From: Paenarthrobacter nicotinovorans
Lineage (GTDB): Bacteria > Actinomycetota > Actinomycetes > Actinomycetales > Micrococcaceae
NCBI RefSeq assembly: GCF_021919345.1
Contig: NZ_CP089293.1
Span: forward strand, 1,984,001 to 2,048,000
Length of the DNA stretch: 64,000 bases
Direction: 5' to 3'
Shown here: positions 60,098-64,000 of the stretch, in pieces
How the letters are laid out: every line of letters starts with the position of its first letter
Numbering within the stretch: position 1 is the first letter of the stretch
The notes under the pieces: model-generated
The model's input: only the letters and a program-made list of their open reading frames with translations
Told to the model about the DNA's origin: nothing
Database searches by the model: none
Position numbers and translations under genes: made by a program

Positions 60098-62032
60098 CTA
60101 GGCCGGGTTGCTCACCAGCCCTGCATCCGCCTTCGTAATCCCGGGGCGCCGCGCAGAAAGGAGCGGAGCGAAGAACGCCGCAAGTTCCGCCGTCGCCGAT
60201 AACGGCAGGACGTTGGCAACATACTGGTCCGGGCGGACGACAACCACGACGCCGTCACGGCTGAGGCCACGCAGCTCAAAGATGTCGTTGGCCGGATCTG
60301 CGCCGAAGACCTTCTCAAGGTACGTGAGCTTGAACGGTCCCACGGTCGGCTTGAATGCCGCGGGGACGGCGCTGATGTCCACGTTGGTGTGGTCCTGCTG
60401 GTAGATCACTTTGACATCGAACCAAGCGTCCCGGTCAAGGTTCGACGGCGTCGCAGCCAGCGGCGAGTCCGGCGCGTTCGCGATCCACTCGGCGAAGTCC
60501 GCAACAGGGCCTTCGGCGCCTGCTTGGGCGGCATCGGCAAAGACGTAGATCCGCCAGCGGCCGTCCGCCTTTGCGTGGTGGCCCAGCTGCATGGGGTTGG
60601 TGTCGCAGACCCGCTGGACAGGGGCGGACTTGAAGCGTTTGCCTACCGGGAAGCCGGTTGCGAGTTCCTGGTGCCGCGGCTCCGATACGACCAGGGAGGG
60701 CGCGTATTGGGTCATGAAACCTGCAGGGAATTCGGCGGTGCTGGTGTAGAAGTTCTCCAGCTCCGTGGGGTCTTCAAACTCTTCGGGCTTCTTGGCCATG
60801 AGGGTGGACCATTGCTTGTCGAAGTCGATAAGGTTCTTCGCGACCACCTGGCGCTCCGCGGAATACGTGTCCAGCAGGCTTTCGGGGCTGCGGCCTTCAA
60901 GGACGTGACCGAGCTTCCAGCCGATGTTGAAGCCGTCCTGCATGGAGACGTTCATTCCCTGGCCGGCCTTGGCGCTGTGGGTGTGACAGGCGTCGCCGGT
61001 GATGAACACCCGTGGGGTACGCGTTCCGCGCTCCTCCGGCAGGACGTCGTCGAACCTGTCTGTCAGGCGGTGGCCGACCTCGTAAACGCTGTGCCACGCG
61101 ACGTTGCGAACATCCAAGGTGTACGGGTGGAGGATGTCGTTGGCCTTCTGGATGATCTGTTCGATGGTGGTCTTCCGCACCGCCCCGTGGTCATCCGCTG
61201 CGACCTCGCCGAGGTCCACGTACATGCGGAACAGGTGCCCGCCCTCACGGGGAATCAGCAGGATACTGCCGCCGTTGCCGGACTGGATAGCGCATTTCGT
61301 CCGGATGTCCGGGAAATCGGTGACCGCCAAGACGTCCATGACGCCCCAGGCATGGTTCGCTTGATCACCGGCCAGATGGCAGCCAATCGATTCGCGGACC
61401 TTGCTGCGGGCGCCGTCGGCACCAACTACGTACTTGGCGCGGATAACCCGCTCCTGGCCCTCATCGGCACCGGCGGTGTGGCCGAGGGTCACCTCAACCG
61501 GGTAGTCCCCGTCGCCGGTGACCTTCAGGCTGCGGAACTCGTAGCCAAAGTCAGGGACCATGCGCGTGGGGGAGTTCGCCATGAACTCCGCAAAATAGTC
61601 CAGGACACGGGCCTGGTTGACGATCAAGTGCGGGAACTCGCTGATCCCGGCGGGATCATCCACCGCCCTGGCTGCCCTGACGATGCGAGAGTGATCGGCC
61701 GGGTCCGGCTTCCAAAAGGCCATCTCGGTGATGCGGTATGCCTCGGCTGTGATCCGCTCTGCAAACCCGAAGGCCTGGAAGGTCTCAACACTCCGGGCCT
61801 GGATGCCGTCGGCCTGGCCAATGGCGAGCCTGCCAGGGCGGCGTTCGATGATGCGCGTAGTGACTCCGGGGAACTGGGCCAACTGGGCCGCCGTCAACAT
61901 CCCGGCGGGACCGGTGCCCACGATGAGGACATCGACTTCATCCGGAAGTGCTGACGGCCGGTTGATTCCGACGCCGGCGGCCGGCTCGACCCGCGGGTCA
62001 CCTGATACATAACCGTGGTGGTGGAACTGCAC
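60098..62032 (-). CDS. FAD-dependent aromatic hydroxylase (phenol 2-monooxygenase / 3-hydroxybenzoate 4-monooxygenase family)
   Basis: 644 residues, class A flavoprotein monooxygenase. The FAD motif is VDVLIVGTGPAGMLTAAQLA (about 34-53), then VVGADGARSKVRESIG (DG motif) and FITGDACHTHSAKAGQGMNVSMQDGFNIGWKL (GD motif). The C-terminal thioredoxin-like domain (about 440-640) is that of phenol hydroxylase and MobA-type enzymes. It adds an ortho hydroxyl to a phenolic acid using NAD(P)H and O2. It stands alone behind an IclR-like palindrome at 62078. The exact substrate is unproved; 3-hydroxybenzoate is a good guess. Confidence 0.9.
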   Translation of the reverse strand: MQFHHHGYVSGDPRVEPAAGVGINRPSALPDEVDVLIVGTGPAGMLTAAQLAQFPGVTTRIIERRPGRLAIGQADGIQARSVETFQAFGFAERITAEAYRITEMAFWKPDPADHSRIVRAARAVDDPAGISEFPHLIVNQARVLDYFAEFMANSPTRMVPDFGYEFRSLKVTGDGDYPVEVTLGHTAGADEGQERVIRAKYVVGADGARSKVRESIGCHLAGDQANHAWGVMDVLAVTDFPDIRTKCAIQSGNGGSILLIPREGGHLFRMYVDLGEVAADDHGAVRKTTIEQIIQKANDILHPYTLDVRNVAWHSVYEVGHRLTDRFDDVLPEERGTRTPRVFITGDACHTHSAKAGQGMNVSMQDGFNIGWKLGHVLEGRSPESLLDTYSAERQVVAKNLIDFDKQWSTLMAKKPEEFEDPTELENFYTSTAEFPAGFMTQYAPSLVVSEPRHQELATGFPVGKRFKSAPVQRVCDTNPMQLGHHAKADGRWRIYVFADAAQAGAEGPVADFAEWIANAPDSPLAATPSNLDRDAWFDVKVIYQQDHTNVDISAVPAAFKPTVGPFKLTYLEKVFGADPANDIFELRGLSRDGVVVVVRPDQYVANVLPLSATAELAAFFAPLLSARRPGITKADAGLVSNPA

Positions 62033-62073
62033 GGGCTTTCCTCACTTCTTTGTGGGCTGGTGGAATGACTTGG

Positions 62074-62106
62074 TGTTCGATAATAGAACATGCTGTTCTA
62101 TTATCG
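62074..62106. promoter_or_regulatory. IclR-type palindrome between hydroxylase and exonuclease genes
   Basis: A 13-bp perfect inverted repeat (arms 62078-62090 and 62094-62106, arms starting CGATAATAGAAC) with a 3-base centre. Inside it TGTTC-N7-GAACA (62074-62090) is a second dyad, and GTTCGATAAT is the half-site known for PcaR/PobR-type IclR regulators of aromatic degradation. It lies 42-75 bases upstream of the hydroxylase start. Confidence 0.65.
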
Positions 62107-62203
62107 CTCGTTATATCGTAATGCGGGTCACAGTGCTCTTCAAGTCATCTGACGGAGAGCGCTGGAAGGAGACGGGTTCCTGTGGCTTTTGCCCGGGGCA
62201 TGT

Positions 62204-62214
62204 CAGGATCAGGT
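62204..62214 (+). promoter_or_regulatory. Possible leaderless -10 box before the exonuclease
   Basis: CAGGAT at 62204-62209, 5 bases, ATG 62215. It departs from TANNNT at the first base, so weaker than the other cases. Confidence 0.3.
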
Positions 62215-63150
62215 ATGCCTCGACTGATGCTCCTGGACACAGCCTCCCTGTACTTCCGCGCCTTCTACGGTGTGCCTGATTCCATCCGGCGTTCGGACGG
62301 GACTCCGGTCAACGCCGTGCGCGGCCTGATGGACATGATCGCCCGCCTCGTTACGGACTACGAGGCCACACACGTGGTGGCCTGTTGGGACAACGACTGG
62401 CGTCCTCAATGGCGTGTTGACCTGATTCCCAGCTACAAGTCCCACCGTGTCGCGGAAATCGTTCCGAACGGCCCCGACGTCGAGGTCGTCCCGGATCCGC
62501 TCGAAGCGCAGATCCCCATGATCCGCAAAGTACTGGAGCTCGCCGGGATAGCCGTGGTGGGCGCCGATGAGCATGAGGCTGATGACGTGGTGGGTACCTA
62601 CGCCAGCCAGGCAGCGTTCCCCACTGACGTCGTGACCGGCGATCGCGACCTCTTCCAACTCGTCGATGACCAGCGCGGTGTACGGGTAATCTACACAGCG
62701 CGCGGGATGAAGAACCTGGAATTGGTCACCGAGGTAGTAGTTGTCGGCAAATACAAGGTTCTGCCGCAGCAGTACGCAGACTTTGCCACCCTCCGCGGCG
62801 ACGCTTCCGACGGGCTTCCCGGAGTGGCCGGCATCGGCGAAAAAACCGCAGCTGGTTTGCTCGGCGAGCACGGCACCCTGCAGGGGCTGCTGGAGGCGGC
62901 AGAGGATCCCGACGGCGGTTTGTCGGCTTCCGTCCGCGCCAAACTGTCAGGTGCCGCGGACTACCTCAAGGTTGCGCCCGCCGTCGTCAATGTTGTCCGC
63001 GACCTGCAGCTGCCGTCCTTGGAGGAAGCGGGCGCGGAACTTTCACCTGTAGCGGGCGCTGCCCGCTCTGAGCTGGAGCAGCTGGCCAACGACTGGAACC
63101 TGGGTGGTTCCGTCAAAAGACTCCTCGATGCGCTGGACCGGGTCCGCTGA
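62215..63150 (+). CDS. 5'-3' exonuclease (Pol I N-terminal domain type)
   Basis: 311 residues. The FLAP/5'-exonuclease fold: RLMLLDTASLYFRAFYGVP with the Asp at residue 8, HEADDVVGTYA, VVTGDRDLFQLVDD with the metal-binding Asp, and the helix-hairpin-helix GDASDGLPGVAGIGEKTAAGLL. It is stand-alone, without a polymerase domain. It removes RNA primers or flaps in replication and repair. ATG 62215 is chosen over the frame start at 62182 because the conserved part begins there. Confidence 0.93.
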   Translation: MPRLMLLDTASLYFRAFYGVPDSIRRSDGTPVNAVRGLMDMIARLVTDYEATHVVACWDNDWRPQWRVDLIPSYKSHRVAEIVPNGPDVEVVPDPLEAQIPMIRKVLELAGIAVVGADEHEADDVVGTYASQAAFPTDVVTGDRDLFQLVDDQRGVRVIYTARGMKNLELVTEVVVVGKYKVLPQQYADFATLRGDASDGLPGVAGIGEKTAAGLLGEHGTLQGLLEAAEDPDGGLSASVRAKLSGAADYLKVAPAVVNVVRDLQLPSLEEAGAELSPVAGAARSELEQLANDWNLGGSVKRLLDALDRVR

Positions 63151-63304
63151 CGTTACCGCCCGATAACCGAACCAACATGCATTCACAGCTTCGTCATAGG
63201 TACGGGACAGGATGGTCTGGGGTTGGCCCCTCATCGTGTTAGGAGGACGGCACATTGGACCGTCCCTCAGACAACACCCGTAGCAAGGGATTGAGGAGAG
63301 GCAT

Positions 63305-63862
63305 ATGTCGAAAACCAAGAGAATAACCCTGGGGGTCGCAGCCGGAGCGCTTGCGTTGGGTGCCGGATTGGGTGTGACCAGCCTCGCCACAGCAGCGACC
63401 ACGCCGACGCCGAGTGCTACATCTTCCGCTGATGCGACCACTCCATCGGACCAGGGTGGAAGGCCCGGCGGGCATGGACACGGACGGGACGGCGGCAAGA
63501 TTGCGTCCGAACTGGCAACCAAGCTGGGTGTGGACGAGACTAAAGTCTCCGACGCGCTGAAGGCCTTCCGCGAAGCGAACAAGCCCACCACCCCGCCTGC
63601 CGAGGGAACAGAGGGCACTAAGCCGGATCCCTCGGCCCGCGATGCCGCATTGGCGAAGTCCCTCGCTTCGGCGCTCGGCGTTGACGAAGCCAAGGTCACC
63701 ACGGCGTTGGAAGAGATCCGTTCTGAGGGGCAGGCCCAGCGTGCTGCCGCACTGAAAACCCGGCTCGACAAGGCCGTGACGGACGGAAAGCTGACGCAGG
63801 CAGAAGCCGACGCCGTAACCAAGGCCGTTGAGGCAGGCGTTATCGGAGGTGGCGGGCGCTAG
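63305..63862 (+). CDS. Secreted protein with two internal helical repeats
   Basis: 185 residues. A signal peptide (residues 1-32, MSKTKRITLGVAAGALALG..LATAATT) is followed by a Ser/Thr/Pro-rich part and a Gly/His patch (RPGGHGHGRDGGK). Two repeats follow: SELATKLGVDETKVSDALKAFRE (about 68-90) and KSLASALGVDEAKVTTALEEIR (about 119-140), separated by a Pro/Glu/Thr-rich linker. The final residues are GVIGGGGR. It is probably exported to the cell surface or medium. GAGGAGAGG lies before the ATG. The function is unknown; the repeats suggest pairing with a partner. Confidence 0.8.
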   Translation: MSKTKRITLGVAAGALALGAGLGVTSLATAATTPTPSATSSADATTPSDQGGRPGGHGHGRDGGKIASELATKLGVDETKVSDALKAFREANKPTTPPAEGTEGTKPDPSARDAALAKSLASALGVDEAKVTTALEEIRSEGQAQRAAALKTRLDKAVTDGKLTQAEADAVTKAVEAGVIGGGGR

Positions 63863-63891
63863 TACGCCGTGACAAGCCCTTTTGTGGCACT

Positions 63892-63929
63892 AAAAGGGTC
63901 CCCTGGAGTTATCCGGGGGATCCTTTTTT
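63892..63929 (+). terminator. Rho-independent terminator after the secreted protein gene
   Basis: AAAGGGTCCCC (63893-63903) pairs with GGGGATCCTTT (63916-63926, one G:T pair) and is followed by a T tract (63924-63929). It is the most classical terminator in the window. Beyond it, the last 70 bases to the window end contain no gene I can support. Confidence 0.85.
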
Positions 63930-64000
63930 CGTGCCGCTGGAAGTTTTTTTAGAACCCTTGTCGATTTGACCTCGCACCGTTCGACCTATGGGTGAGAAGG

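Noticed and set aside
62078..62106. Palindrome considered as a terminator
   Set aside because: No gene ends here; it is between divergent starts, has a 3-base loop and matches an IclR-type half-site.
1..64000. tRNA, rRNA, CRISPR arrays, IS elements, attachment sites
   Set aside because: I looked for cloverleaf sequence, repeated spacers and inverted-repeat ends with transposase frames and saw none.

Overview
The window looks like chromosome of a high-GC soil actinobacterium of the Micrococcaceae (Arthrobacter, Paenarthrobacter or Pseudarthrobacter). The signs are a fused oleBC gene in an oleA-oleBC-oleD olefin cluster, the SCO1664/DUF3090/histidine-phosphatase trio, GAF-ANTAR regulators, a chromosomal arr gene, a stand-alone LigD polymerase-type protein, and many start codons placed 6-7 bases after a TANNNT box (leaderless style). 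I saw no rRNA, tRNA, CRISPR array, insertion sequence or prophage. Genus and family names come from protein and motif recognition by eye, not from database searches.

Left part (1-19.1 kb): a stress and low-oxygen metabolic block. It holds the end of a zinc alcohol dehydrogenase, a P1B-type metal ATPase, two divergent flavin/PNPOx-fold proteins, a tandem universal stress protein, acetate kinase with phosphoketolase, a DUF1003 membrane protein and a CbxX-type AAA ATPase. The SCO1664/DUF3090/phosphatase trio, a 100-codon remnant of an amino-acid permease, a fatty acid desaturase, two tandem GAF-ANTAR regulators, a DJ-1/PfpI protein and ppsA-ppsR follow. GC-rich palindromes resembling DosR/DevR boxes lie in the two divergent promoters near 2.7 and 4.2 kb, so part of this block may be a dormancy/hypoxia regulon.

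Middle part (19.2-34.7 kb): catabolic operons, most with a regulator next to them. (a) An Lrp regulator faces an operon for a homoserine dehydrogenase without ACT domain, an aldehyde dehydrogenase and aspartase; together they could turn homoserine into fumarate and ammonia. (b) After arr (rifampicin ADP-ribosyltransferase) come a MatC-like carrier and a PrpF-family isomerase, divergent from a LysR regulator. (c) A LacI regulator precedes a sugar ABC importer (binding protein and two permeases, no ATPase), a ThuA-like protein and a Gfo/Idh/MocA oxidoreductase; paired 12-bp operators sit in front of both the regulator and the binding protein gene.

Right part (34.8-64 kb): a divergent metallo-beta-lactamase-fold protein, the ole cluster for long-chain olefins, a DUF2945 protein, a cation/proton antiporter, the LigD-type polymerase, two small genes in an A-rich stretch, pyruvate oxidase, a UvrA paralogue, RidA, ArfB, a DHFR-fold reductase, a general-stress PNPOx protein, a DksA-type zinc finger and an MFS exporter. 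Then comes an RpiR-led operon (3-hydroxyacid dehydrogenase, aldehyde dehydrogenase, M20 amidohydrolase, DUF3100 membrane protein), a flavin aromatic hydroxylase behind an IclR-type palindrome, a 5'-3' exonuclease and a secreted protein with an internal repeat. Strong hairpin terminators separate several of these units.
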